Origin: CAVRUD01 sp963849635
GTDB taxonomy: Bacteria > Chloroflexota > Chloroflexia > Thermomicrobiales > UBA6265
Length of the DNA stretch: 64,000 nt
Direction: 5' to 3'
NCBI GenBank assembly: GCA_963849635.1
Contig: CAWKIA010000005.1
Location: forward strand, 1-64,000
Shown: positions 47,786-58,300 of the stretch, piece by piece
Numbering within the stretch: the stretch's first letter is position 1
Layout: every line of letters begins with the position of its first letter
Translations under genes and position numbers: made by a program
The notes under the pieces: model-generated
Told to the model about the DNA's origin: nothing
Databases searched by the model: none
What the model saw: only the letters and a program-made list of their open reading frames with translations

Positions 47786-50700
47786 ATGACTGCTGAGCTC
47801 GAAGAATCCACCGACGACGAAGCGGGTGGCGTCAGGCGTCGGCTGGTTCGCTTGCGCCATCTCAGCATCGGCGGCAAGCTCAGTTTCGGGTTCGGCCTCC
47901 TGGTCGCGTTGACGCTGGTCGTCGTCGCGCTCGTGTACCTGGCCAGCGACCGGGCGACGGAGAGCATCGAACGGATCAGCCACGAGCGAGCGCCGGCGGC
48001 CCGCACGGCGGCCGACGCCCACGCAAATCTGCTGCGGATGGTGGCTGACGTCCAGGCCTACCTCGCGCTGGGCGACGAGAGTTACCGGCTCGACTACGAC
48101 GCGGCGCGCGAGGCGTTTGAGACGAACCTCACCGAGCTCGAGCCGTCGGTAATCGCAGCGGAGGGCGACGACGGCGCTCGCCGATCGCTACCGCGTCACC
48201 GACCTCGCCCAGCGTACGGCCAGTGGACTCCGCTACCGGCTCAGCTCTTCGCCCTCCGCGACGACCAGCTCCAGCGGGAGCCGGCGCTGCGGATCCTGAT
48301 CGAGGAGGCCAACCCATAGATCGTCACGATCCTGGCCGAGACCGCCGGTATGATCGCCACGCAGCGCCAGCGCGAGCCGACCGCAGCGAACATGGCTTGC
48401 TCGGCGATCTGGCGAGCTTCCAGTCGTCGTTCATCGCCATGGTCTCCGGTCTGCGCGGTTACGTCACCACCGGCCAGGACAGCTTCAAGTTCGAGTACAC
48501 CTCCAACCTGAAGACCAACGACGCCGCCTGGGAGCAGCTGAACGACCAGCCGACCTGCTCGAATCGCCAGCAGTCGCCGGATGGACAACATCGCCGCGGC
48601 GCGCGAGACATTCTTGCCGCTGCCGGATCAGATGTTCGCCGCGGTCGAGGGCGAGCATGCCCGCGAAGATCTCTACCTCTTCCGCACCGAGGCCGTGCCG
48701 ATCGCCGACGTCATGCTCCAACTCCTGGACGACCTGACCGGCAGCCAGCAACAACTTCTCCAAACCGACCTCAGCGAAGGAAGCGACGGCCTCAACGACG
48801 CGCGATGGCAGACGTTCGCCGGCGGCCTGCTCGCGCTGCTGGCCGGGATCGCGCTCGCCATCTCTTCCGCGATCAGATCGTCGGGCCGGTCCGCCGGTTG
48901 ACCGGCGTCGCCGAGCAGATCCGGGCTGGCGACCTGGCCGCCCGCGCCGCCGTCGAGTCCGGCGACGAGATCGGCGAACTCGCCGAGACATTCAACCGCA
49001 TGACTGTCCAGCTCGGTCAGACGTTGACCGACCTCGAGCAACGGCGGGCCGAGGTGCATACCGCGGCCGAAGCGTTGCGCCGACAGAATGCGTACCTGGA
49101 GGCGCTCCACGAGACGACGCTCGGGGTGATGGACCGGCTCGACCTCTCCGACCTGCTGGAATCGATCCTGGCCCGCGCCGCGCGGCTGCTCGACGCTCCA
49201 AATGGCTATATCTACCTTTCGGAGCCCGGCAGTGAGACGATCGAACGGACTGTCGGTCTCGGGCGTCTATGCGGCGTCCACCAGTCTCGAGCTGAGACCC
49301 GGCGAGGGGCTGGCCGGGAAGGTGCTCCTGTCGGGCGAGCCGATGATCGTCGATGACTACGATGCCTGGGCGGGCCGCTCGACCGGCGTCGAGCGCGGCC
49401 GGGTGGGCGCGCTGATGGGAACGCCGCTCAAATCCGGAGAGACACGGTCGTGGGCATCCTCGGCATCGCACCATGACGCCGGCTCGGGCCGCACCTGGAC
49501 GCCGATCAGGTCGCGTTGCTCGGCCGGTTCGCCCAACTTGCCTCGATCGCGCTCGACAATGCCCGGCTCTTCGCCGCCGCCAAGGAAGCGCGAGCGGCCG
49601 CCGAGGCGGCCAACGCCTCCAAGAGCGCCTTCCTGGCGACGATGAGCCACGAGATCCGGACGCCGATGAACGCGATCATCGGCATGACGGGCCTGCTGCT
49701 TGGCACCGATCTGGACGCCGAGCAGCGCGAATTCGCCGAGATCGTCCGCACCAGCGGCGAAACCCTGCTGACCATCATCAACGATATCCTCGACTTCTCC
49801 AAGATCGAAGCCGGCAAGATGGAACTGGAGCGGGCCGCCGTTCGACCTCCGGGCGTGCGTCGAAGCCGCGGTCGACCTCACCGCGATGCGGGCCGGCGAG
49901 AAGGAACTGGAGCTGGCCTGCGACATCGACGATGGCACTCCGGCGGCGATTTTTGGCGACGGCACTCGGCTCCGCCAGATCCTGATCAACCTGATGACGA
50001 ACGCGATCAAGTTCACCGAGCGGGGCGAGGTGGTCGTGACCGTCCGGCCCGCGTCTCGGCCCGACGGGCGACGCGGGCAGACTTTGCATTCACTGTGCGC
50101 GATACCGGGATCGGGATTCCGCCGGACCGGCTCGACCGGCTGTTCCACTCCTTCAGCCAGGTCGATGCCTCGACCAGCCGCAAGTACGGCGGGACAGGGC
50201 TGGGATTGGCCATCTGCAAGCGCTGGTCGAGCTGATGGGCGGACAGATCTGGGTCGAGAGCAAGGTCGGGGTCGGTACGACTTCCACTTCACGGTGTCGG
50301 CGGAGGTTGCTCAGGAGGCGGCGCCTCGCGCCCACCCTCGGCGCGCACCCCGATCTGGCCGGCAAGCGTCTTCTGATCGTCGACGACAACGCGACCAATC
50401 GCCGCATGGTGGCCCGGTACGCGCGGACTTGGGGAATGGTCCCGATGAATCGGCCTCCGCTTGAGGCGCTGGATTGGGTCGGGCGGGGCGATCCGTTCGA
50501 CCTCGCCATCCTTGACGTGATGATGCCGGAGATGGATGGCGTCGCCTGGCGGCCGCGATCCGGCAACAGCGCGATGCCCGGGCACTCCCGCTGATCTTCT
50601 TCTCCTCCTGGGCAGGCAGGAGACGGGGCGGAGGAGTTGGAGATCGCGGCCTATCTGATGAAGCCGCTCAAACCTTCGCACCTGTTCAACACGCTCGCCG

Positions 50701-51551
50701 GGGCTCTTCGTCGGAGAGACCGGCAGCGGCGGCACCGGGCGCCCGCGAAACCGGCGGTCGATGCGCCGGAGTTCGGCGGGAGCGGCTGCCGCTGCGCATC
50801 CTGCTGGCCGAGGACAACGTCGTCAACCAGAAGCTGGCGGTCCGGCTGCTCCAACGGATGGGGTACGACCCGATGTGGTCGCCAATGGCCGCGAAGCGCT
50901 AGACGCGCCGGACGGCAGCGTACGACGTCATCCTGATGGATGTCCAGATGCCGGAGATGGACGGATTGGAGGCGACCCGCCAGACTCCGGCGGCGATGGA
51001 GCGAGACCGAGCGGCCCCGGATTGTGGCCATGACCGCGAACGCGATGCAGGGCGACCGCGAGGCGTGCCTGGACGCAGGGATGGACGACTACCTGAGCAA
51101 GCCGATCCGGGTGACGGAACTGATTGGCGCGTTGGAGCGCGGTGCGGCGTCATTGACACGACGGGGAACGTCATGAGGCAACAGGAAGAGGCGACCGTTC
51201 CAGCCGCGCTCGACCGTGCGGCCCTGGATGAGCTGCGGAGATGACCGGTGGCGATCTGGAGTTCCTGGGTGAGTTGATCGATACCTTCTACGCGGATGGG
51301 TCCGATCTGCTGGCGGCGATCGGCGAGGCGGCATCTAGCGGTGATGCGCCCGGGGTTGCGCCGGGCGGCGCACACGCTCAAGTCCAATGCGCCGGACGTT
51401 TGGTGCGATGACGCTTGGTGAGGTTTGTCGGGCGATCGAGGAGTGCGCCGCTGCGGGGAGCTTGATGGGGTTGAAGGGTTGGTGGAGCGGGCGCGGAGTG
51501 AATATCCGGCGCGTCGTCGCCGAACTCGAGAACGCGCGGTTGAGCGGGTGA
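47786..51551 (+). CDS. Hybrid sensor histidine kinase with REC-REC-Hpt, many frameshifts
   Basis: About 1250 residues when joined. In order: membrane segment (GLLVALTLVVVALVYLAS), a helical extracytoplasmic sensor, second membrane segment (AGGLLALLAGIALAISS), HAMP (EQIRAGDLAARAAVESGDE), GAF (VMDRLDLSDLLESILARAAR), HisKA with FLATMSHEIRTPMNAI, HATPase with NLMTNAIKF and YGGTGLGLAICK, receiver 1 (LAILDVMMPEMDGV), receiver 2 (VILMDVQMPEMDGLEATRQ), and Hpt (GDLEFLGELIDTFY, AAHTLKSNA). At least twelve single-base breaks. ATG 47786 is 25 bases after the binding-protein stop. Phosphate would pass His-Asp-His-Asp to the next protein. Confidence 0.83.
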
Positions 51552-52286
51552 CGGAACCAAATAGCGGTGTGCAGACGAAGGAACGGCGTCCGCGGGTCCT
51601 GGTGGTTGATGATGCCCCGCTGGTGTGCCAGTTGCTGATCCGCGCCTTCGGCAACGAGGGTTACGATGCCGTCTCGGTCTGCGACGGACTGGAGGCTCTC
51701 GCACCCTTCGCTCGACAACACCTCCGCCGGTGGATGTCGTCCTCCTCGATCTGCTGATGCCGAAGTTGAACGGGTACGAGACCCTGGCGGCGATCAAGGC
51801 CGACCCCGCCTGCGTCACCTGCCGGTGATCATGATTACCGCCGTCGACGACATCGAGAGCGCGGTGCGCTGCATCGAACTGGGGGCGATGGACTATCTGC
51901 CCAAGCCGTTCAACGCGGCGGTGTTGCGGGCCAGGATTGGCGCCTCGTTGGTGGCGAAGCGGCTGCGGGACCTGGAACTGGAATACCTGGAAGAGGTTGA
52001 ACGGGTGACGACCGCGGCGGCGGCCGTCGAGGTTGGCAGCTTCGAGGTCGATGGTCTGGAGCGGGTCGCTGGCCGATCGGACGCGCTGGGCAGTCTGGCT
52101 CGGGTCTTCCAGCGGATGGCCCGCGAGGTTCAGGCCCGCGAAGTTCGCCTGCAGCAACAGGTCCGCGACCTCCGGATCGAGATCGATGAGGTCCGGCAGG
52201 CGCAGAAGGTGGCGGAGATCACGGAGTCGGATTACTTCCAGAAGCTGCGGGGGCAGGCGGCGGATTTGAGGCGGATATTGGAGTAG
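51548..52286 (+). CDS. Response regulator with coiled-coil C-terminus, two frameshifts
   Basis: About 245 residues. A receiver domain has RVLVVDDAPLVCQLL, VVLLDLLMPKLNGYE and YLPKPFN with the usual Lys. In place of a DNA-binding domain there is a helical tail with LARVFQRMAREVQAREVRLQ and EITESDYFQKLRGQAADLRR, predicted coiled coil. Breaks near 51710 and 51820. GTG 51548 overlaps the hybrid kinase stop (GTGA), so they are coupled. With no output domain, it probably acts by protein contact, possibly on the permease or ATPase. Confidence 0.82.
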
Positions 52287-52288
52287 AG

Positions 52289-52318
52289 GAGAGGGGACCT
52301 CAGCCCCTATCCCCTCTC
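52289..52318 (+). terminator. Hairpin after the response regulator
   Basis: GAGAGGGGA (52289-52297) and TCCCCTCTC (52310-52318) form a perfect 9-base stem with a 12-base loop. There is no T run, so it may be a repeat used as a transcript end. Confidence 0.5.
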
Positions 52319-52366
52319 TCCCCTAGAGCGCTCATCCGAATGGTTGGACGCGTCCACTCGTCACCC

Positions 52367-52412
52367 GGGGTTGAAACCCCGAGCTACCACCCTCGAAGCC
52401 CTTCCAGGGCTG
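52367..52412. repeat. Intergenic palindrome GGGGTTGAAACCCC
   Basis: A 14-base near-palindrome at 52367-52380 followed by AGCCCTTCCAGGGCT, of the same kind as at 3334-3382 and 58128-58250. Confidence 0.6.
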
Positions 52413-52554
52413 AGCACGGCAACGCCGCCCGCCCATGGCGGTGTTGATTGATGCTCTCCAGACGCCGTCTTCCAGCAACCACAAGCATCGAATTGACCAG
52501 TGGTATCTTCGTGCCAGGATGGGTATTGCCCACCGAGGCGCGAGGAGATGTTCG

Positions 52555-52827
52555 ATGGCTGCGAAAATTGTGACGGTTGACGGCCGAGGACGAGTCGCGG
52601 TTCCCGCCGAGTTGCGGGAGCAACTCGGTCTCAATCCAGGAGATGCCCTCTTCGTTCAGGTGGAAGAGAATGGCGTTGTGCTGCGGATGACGAAGGCGGT
52701 GAATCCGTTCGACTCGTTCGCAGCACTGGGTGAGCGTGAGTATCGCGAAGGCCGAACGAGAGGGCTCCGAGCGTTCGCTGAGGAAGAAGGATTCTCCCTC
52801 GATGACGAGCAAGCGGTACACGGTTGA
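52555..52827 (+). CDS. AbrB/MazE-type antitoxin
   Basis: DNA-binding antitoxin of 90 residues. The swapped-hairpin AbrB fold is clear from VTVDGRGRVAVPAELREQLG and LNPGDALFVQVEENGVVLR. The C-terminal 35 residues would wrap the toxin. AGGAG sits 8 bases before ATG 52555. It overlaps the toxin gene by 26 bases, the usual arrangement for coordinated expression and autorepression. Confidence 0.9.
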   Translation: MAAKIVTVDGRGRVAVPAELREQLGLNPGDALFVQVEENGVVLRMTKAVNPFDSFAALGEREYREGRTRGLRAFAEEEGFSLDDEQAVHG

Positions 52828-53119
52828 ACTGGTTCGAGAAGCCGAAAAAGATCTAAAGCGACTTCGTCCGTGGACCGAACAGGCAACACGGCAGCTCCTT
52901 CGTCTTGAAGACGATCCCCAGGTGGGCCACATGCTTTCGGGGTTTCTCCGTGGTGCACGATCGCTGGAATTCAACCTGCGGGGAGGTGGCGCATTTCGTG
53001 CCGTATACATCGTTCTTGAAGATGTCTCCACCTGCGTCGTCCTCATCGTTGGACCTCATGAAAACATCTATCAGCGGGCAGAGCGGCGCTATCGCGCGTG
53101 GCTAAAACGTACCGACTGA
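52802..53119 (+). CDS. RelE/ParE-superfamily toxin
   Basis: Toxin of 105 residues of the RelE fold. YTVELVREAEKDLKRL is the first strand and helix; FRAVYIVLEDVSTCVVLIVG is the central sheet with the expected Arg, and HENIYQRAERRYRAWL the last helix. RelE members cut mRNA at the ribosome; ParE members poison gyrase. The basic C-terminal helix with Tyr and Arg fits mRNA cleavage better. Its start overlaps the antitoxin end. Confidence 0.88.
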   Translation: MTSKRYTVELVREAEKDLKRLRPWTEQATRQLLRLEDDPQVGHMLSGFLRGARSLEFNLRGGGAFRAVYIVLEDVSTCVVLIVGPHENIYQRAERRYRAWLKRTD

Positions 53120-53239
53120 AAGGACGCGGTCATTGGCCTCAATCCGGAGAAGCCCTATCGCGCGACCTCTGACTTCCGGTTAAGCTGCTGGCCAGTTGAG
53201 AGGCGCAGACGGTCATGATGGCCGGGAGCAGGGAGAGGT

Positions 53240-56200
53240 ATGGCGAGCGCAGCTGGGGCGAATGGGCTGACGGAGCAGGTGCTGGACGCGCTGTCCTGGC
53301 GGCAGATTGGGCCGCACCGGGGCGGGCGTGTGGTCGCGGTTGCCGGGGATCCGGTTGAGCGTGGGACGTTCTACTTCGGGGCGTGCGCCGGCGGGGTGTG
53401 GAAGACGACCGACGCGGGGATCACCTGGCGGTGCGTGTCGGACGGGTTCTTTGGGACCGCGGCAATCGGGGCGCTGGCGGTCTCGCGGTCCAATCCGAAT
53501 GTGATCTACGCCGGGACGGGGGAGACCTCGATCCGGGGCAATGTCTCCCATGGCGATGGGCTGTACCGATCGCAGGACGGCGGTAAGATCGTGGCGGAAT
53601 ATGGGGCTGCGGGATACGCGGCACATCGGCAAGATCCAGATCCACCCGCAGAATCCCGATCTCGTCTACGTCGCGGCGCTGGGACATGCCTGGGGGCCGA
53701 ACGAGGAGCGGGGCGTCTTCCGGTCGAAGGACGGCGGCGAAACGCTGGGAGAAGGTTCTCTACAAGAGCGCGACTGCCGGGTCGCACGATGTTTCGATGG
53801 ATCCCAACAATCCAAATCTGCTCTATGCCGCTGTCTGGCAGGCGCAGCGCTACCCGCACAAGCTCGTCAACGGCGGGGAGGAATGCGGGCTGTGGCGCTC
53901 GACCGATGGCGGTGACACCTGGGAGGAGATCAGCCGCAAGCCTGGGCTGCCGAAAGGGCTCCTCGGGAAGATCGGAGTTGCAGCCTCGCCGGCAAGACCG
54001 GATCGGGTCTGGGCGGTGGTCGAGGCCGAGGATGGCGCCTTCTTCCGCTCGGATGATGCCGGGGAGACGTGGATCCGGCTGAGCGAGGAGCCGCTGCTGC
54101 GGACGCGGCCCTGGTACTACATGCACGTCACGGCCGATACGACTGATGCCGATACGGTCTACGTCCAGAACTACGGCATCTGGAAATCGAGCGACGCCGG
54201 CGCGACCCTGGTTCAACTTCCCACCCGGCATGGCGACGAGCACGCCCTCTGGATCGACCCGGTCGATCATGACCGCATGGTCAAGGGAGATGATGGTGGG
54301 GCGGCGGTGACCCTCAACGGGGGCGTGACCTGGTCGACGATCTACAACCAGCCGACGGCCCAGTTCTATCACGTGATCGCCGACGATCAGTTCCCCTACC
54401 GGATCTACGGCTCGCAGCAGGACAACACCTCCCTGAGCCTGCCCAGCCGGACGACCGACTCGGCGATCCATGAGCGCACCTGGAATATCCCCGGGGGTGG
54501 TGAGAGCGGATACGTCGGGATCAAGCCGGACGAGCCCTGGCACATCGTGGCGTCCGGCCCGGCCGGCCGTCACATCTACAACGACATCATGACCCACTAC
54601 GACCACCGCACCGGCCAGGTGCGCAACATCACCGTCTGGCCGGAACTGTTCGGGTGGGGCGTCGGGGCGGAGAGTCTCAAATACCGGTTTCAGTGGACCT
54701 TTCCGATCTTCTTCTCGCCGCACGCGCCGCATGATCTCTACGTCGCCAGCAATCACGTCCACCGGTCGAGCGATCTTGGGCAGCTCCTTCGAGGTGGTCA
54801 GCCCGGATCTGACCCGGAACGATCCGGACAAGTTGAAGCCCTCCGGGGGGCCGATCACCCGGGACAACACCGGGGCCGAGGTCTACTGCACGATCTTCGC
54901 GCTGGTCGAGTCGCCGCTGAAGAAGGGCGTCTTCTGGGCGGGGTCGGACGACGGGCTGGTGCACATCTCGCAGGATGGCGGCGCCACCTGGGAGAACGTC
55001 ACACCGCCGGATCTGCCGGAGTGGGCGATGATCTCGATCATCGACGCTTCGCCCCACGATCCTGGGACCGCGTACGTCGCGGCCACGCGCTACAAGGTGG
55101 ACGACACCGCGCCATATCTCCTCAAGACGAGCGATTTTGGGAAGACGTGGACGTCAGATCAGCCGGCGGGATTCCGGACGGGGAGTTCACGCGGGTAATC
55201 CGCGAGGATCCCAACCGCAAGGGAACGCTCTATGCCGGGACGGAGACGGGATTGTACGTCTCGTTCGATGATGGGGGGTCCTGGCGGCGACTTGGCGGCA
55301 ACTTCCCGGTTGTCCCGATCTATGACCTGATCATCAAGGGCGTTGAGCTGGTCGTCGCGACTCATGGCCGGTCGTTCTGGATCCTCGACGATGTCACACT
55401 GTTGCATCAGCTTGCCGATGGGACTGGCAGTGAGGCACGTCTCTTCGCGCCGAAGTCGACAGTGCGGTTGCGGACCTACGACGGGTTCGCGGGGGATCCA
55501 AACCTCGGGTACGTGAATTACGCCCACTCCGGTTCAAGCCAGATTCTCTACGACGCCGATCCACAGCCGGACGGCACGACGAGTCGGAAGCTCCTCACGG
55601 CGGGAGCCAATCCGCCGTCTGGTGTGGTGGTCACCTATGTCCTGCCGGAAGGGGTTTCGGGCAAGGTGTCGCTGGCGTTCCTCGACGCGGACGGGATGGA
55701 GATTCGCAACTTCACCAACGATGCGGAGGCCGATCCGCCGCGGGTGCCGACGAACCCCGGCGTGAACCGGTTCGTCTGGAACTTGCGTTATCCGGGACCG
55801 ACGAAGATCACGGCGACCGATCTGGAGCCTGGGCACCGCGATGGTCCGCTGGTGATGCCGGGTACCTACGTCGTGCGTCTGACGTCTGGCGGCTTCAGTG
55901 CCGCGCAGACCTTCGAAGTGCTGCCAGATCCACGGATCCAGACGAGCACCGAGGACCTGACCGCGCAGCGCGATTTCCAGCGGGAGATCGTGGGTTACTG
56001 GTCGCGCGTCAACGAATTGGTCAACTGCAGTCGATGCCGCCCTGGCCCAGCTCGAGCCGTGGAAGAGCCGGACCGACGAGGTCAAGGTCATCGGCGCTCT
56101 TGAGGCGCTTGAGAAGGAGCTGCGGGCAATCCGGCCACTTCTCATCGATCCCTTACGCAAGGGTGCCCAGCTCTACCCGACCGGAATCCACGAGAAGCTC

Positions 56201-56392
56201 AACGCGCTGCTGGACTCGACCGATGGGGCCGATTACGCGCCGCCGCAGCAGGCCCGGGAGGTTGTCGCTCTGCTGGCGGAGCAGATTGATGGGCTGGAAG
56301 AGCGCTTCCGGGGGCTGGAATCGACGTTGATTGCCGGCCTCAATCGGGCGATCGAGGAGGCGGGGCTGCGGCCGATTGGCGTGCGGGGATAG
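53240..56392 (+). CDS. BNR/VPS10-like beta-propeller protein 1, several frameshifts
   Basis: About 1050 residues, with no clear signal peptide. Repeated BNR signatures (GGVWKTTDAGITW, GLWRSTDGGDTWEE, SSDLG, HISQDGGATWEN, LYVSFDDGGSW) build a propeller; each has the SxDGGxTW Asp box. After about residue 730 comes a domain with VTYVLPEGVSGKVSLAFLDA and PGVNRFVWNLRYPGPT, then helices. The family is often called glycosyl hydrolase or sortilin-like, but the activity is unproven. Breaks lie near 53595, 53748, 54782, 55163 and 56027. GGGAGAGG precedes ATG 53240. Its paralog is at 60058-63358. Confidence 0.85.
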
Positions 56393-56428
56393 ACTTGGGG
56401 GTGGTTCTTGGCGGCGGCGTCCGGGAAT

Positions 56429-56500
56429 GGCCCTCACCCCGGCCCTGAAGGGCCACCCCTCTCCCCCGCGAGTGGAGAGAGGGGGTTGGGGGTGAGGGCC
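56429..56500 (+). terminator. Long palindrome after the BNR protein
   Basis: Outer arms GGCCCTCACCCC and GGGGTGAGGGCC are perfect, with an inner CTCTCCCCC/GAGAGGGGG-like stem. Followed by GTTTTGG. It likely ends transcription and is a member of the CCTCACCCC repeat family. Confidence 0.65.
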
Positions 56501-56540
56501 GTTTTGGCGGCCATTTGGGAAGCAAGAGTAGGGGAACACG

Positions 56541-58103
56541 ATGAGTTCACAGATGCGCGATCCGTTCAAGAACGAGCCGTCGATCGATTTCTCCGTGGCG
56601 GAGAACCGGGCGGCGATGCAGGAGGCCCTGGCTGAGGTTGCCAGCCAGCTTGGCGCGCAGTACCCGCTGATTATCGGGGGGGAGCGGCGCGAGACGGGCG
56701 AGTGGATCCAGTCGATCAACCCGGGCAACCTGGACCAGCTCGTTGGTGAGGTGGCGAAGGCGCGGCCCGCCGACGTGGAGGATGCGATCGCCGCGGCCGA
56801 GAAGGCGTTCAAGTCGTGGCGGCGGACGTCGGCCGAGGGCCGGGCGAGTGTGCTCTTCAAGATGGCGGCGATCATCCGCCGGCGGAAGCTGGAACTCTCC
56901 GCCTGGATGGTCTACGAGCTCGATAAGGCCTGGGACGAGGCCGAGGGCGAGGTGGCTGAGGCGGTCGATTTCCTCGAGTGGTACGCCCGGCAGACGCTCA
57001 AGCTCGATCAGCCGGTCGAACTCTCCCATCTGGACGACGAAGCCAACGACTATCGCTACCAGGCGATCGGGGTCGGAGTGGTCATCCCGCCGTGGAATTT
57101 CCCGTGCGCGATCCTGACCGGGATGACGATGGCGCCGGTCGCGGTCGGCAACGCGGTCGTGATCAAGCCGGCCAGCAATACTCCGGTGATCGGCTACAAG
57201 ATGGTCGAGATCATGGAGGAGGCGGGCGTGCCGGCGGGGGTCGTCAACTACCTGCCGGGGTCGGGCAGCGAGATCGGGGATGCGCTGGTCGACCACCCGA
57301 AGACGCGGTTTGTCGCGTTCACGGGCTCGAAGAGTGTCGGGGTCCGGATCTTCGAGCGGGCGGCGAAGTTGCAGCCGGGGCAGCGCTGGCTGAAGCGGGT
57401 GACGGCTGAGATGGGCGGCAAGGACGCGATCATCGTCGATGCCGAGGCGGATCTCGAGGCTGCCATCCAGGGGATCGTCACCTCCGCGTTCGGCTTCCAG
57501 GGGCAGAAGTGCTCCGCGTGCTCCCGGGCAATCGTCCACGCCGATGTCTACGACCGGGTCGTTGAGGGTGTGATTGAGCGCACTTCGAAGGTGGTCACCC
57601 ACGGGCCGGCGCTCTCAGGCAAGACCATCGTCGGCGCTGTGGTCGACAAGAACCAGTACGACTCGATCAAGAAGTACATCGAGAGCGGCAAGGCTGAGGG
57701 GCGGCTCGCCTACCAGGGTGAGAAGAGCGAGGCGAACGGCTACTTCATCCCGCCGACGATCTTCGCGGATGTTCCCGAGACGGCCAAGATCGCCTGCGAG
57801 GAGATCTTTGGGCCGGTCCTGGCGATTGTGAAAGCGAAAGATTTCGAAGACGCGCTGCGGATCGTCAATGACAGCGAGTATGGCCTGACGGGGTCGGTCT
57901 ACTCGCGGAATCGGGCGGTGTTGGAGCAGGCCCGGACCGAGTTCGATGTCGGTAACCTCTACTTGAACCGCAAGTGCACCGGCGCGATGGTCGGGGTGCA
58001 CCCGTTCGCGGGGGTCAAGCTGAGCGGTACCAATTCCAAGGCGGGTGGGCCGGATTATCTGCTCAACTTCGCCGAGGCGAAGGCGGTCGGGGAGAAGCTG
58101 TAA
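56541..58103 (+). CDS. pruA: L-glutamate gamma-semialdehyde (P5C) dehydrogenase
   Basis: Aldehyde dehydrogenase of 520 residues that oxidises the open form of pyrroline-5-carboxylate to glutamate with NAD, step two of proline breakdown. NAD-binding PPWNFP and FTGSKSVGVRIFERAA, general base Glu in TAEMGGKDAI, and nucleophile Cys in GFQGQKCSACSR are all present. EEIFGPVLAIVKA and NLYLNRKCTGAMVG are also typical of the P5C type. Intact. The proline dehydrogenase gene follows 198 bases later, which fixes the assignment. Confidence 0.96.
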   Translation: MSSQMRDPFKNEPSIDFSVAENRAAMQEALAEVASQLGAQYPLIIGGERRETGEWIQSINPGNLDQLVGEVAKARPADVEDAIAAAEKAFKSWRRTSAEGRASVLFKMAAIIRRRKLELSAWMVYELDKAWDEAEGEVAEAVDFLEWYARQTLKLDQPVELSHLDDEANDYRYQAIGVGVVIPPWNFPCAILTGMTMAPVAVGNAVVIKPASNTPVIGYKMVEIMEEAGVPAGVVNYLPGSGSEIGDALVDHPKTRFVAFTGSKSVGVRIFERAAKLQPGQRWLKRVTAEMGGKDAIIVDAEADLEAAIQGIVTSAFGFQGQKCSACSRAIVHADVYDRVVEGVIERTSKVVTHGPALSGKTIVGAVVDKNQYDSIKKYIESGKAEGRLAYQGEKSEANGYFIPPTIFADVPETAKIACEEIFGPVLAIVKAKDFEDALRIVNDSEYGLTGSVYSRNRAVLEQARTEFDVGNLYLNRKCTGAMVGVHPFAGVKLSGTNSKAGGPDYLLNFAEAKAVGEKL

Positions 58104-58127
58104 ACCGCCTACTGTCCGTACTAGCAT

Positions 58128-58250
58128 GCCCGGGCTGAAACCCAGGGCTAAACCTGAAACCCCGGGGTTGATCGTGTTCTTGGGCGACGTTGCCGGACGC
58201 GATCGCCCGGAGGGACTTCGTAGGTTAGCCCCAGCTCAATCTGGGGTTGG
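58128..58250. repeat. Cluster of intergenic palindromes
   Basis: GCCCGGGCTGAAACCCAGGGC, then GAAACCCCGGGGTT, then CCGGAGGGACTTCGTAGG and CCCCAGCTCAATCTGGGG: four hairpin-type elements of the interspersed family in about 120 bases, in the leader of the proline dehydrogenase gene. Confidence 0.65.
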
Positions 58251-58300
58251 TTTGCCGCCGTTCCCGTCTGTTGAACCGTTCTTAGGAGGATCGTTCGCTG

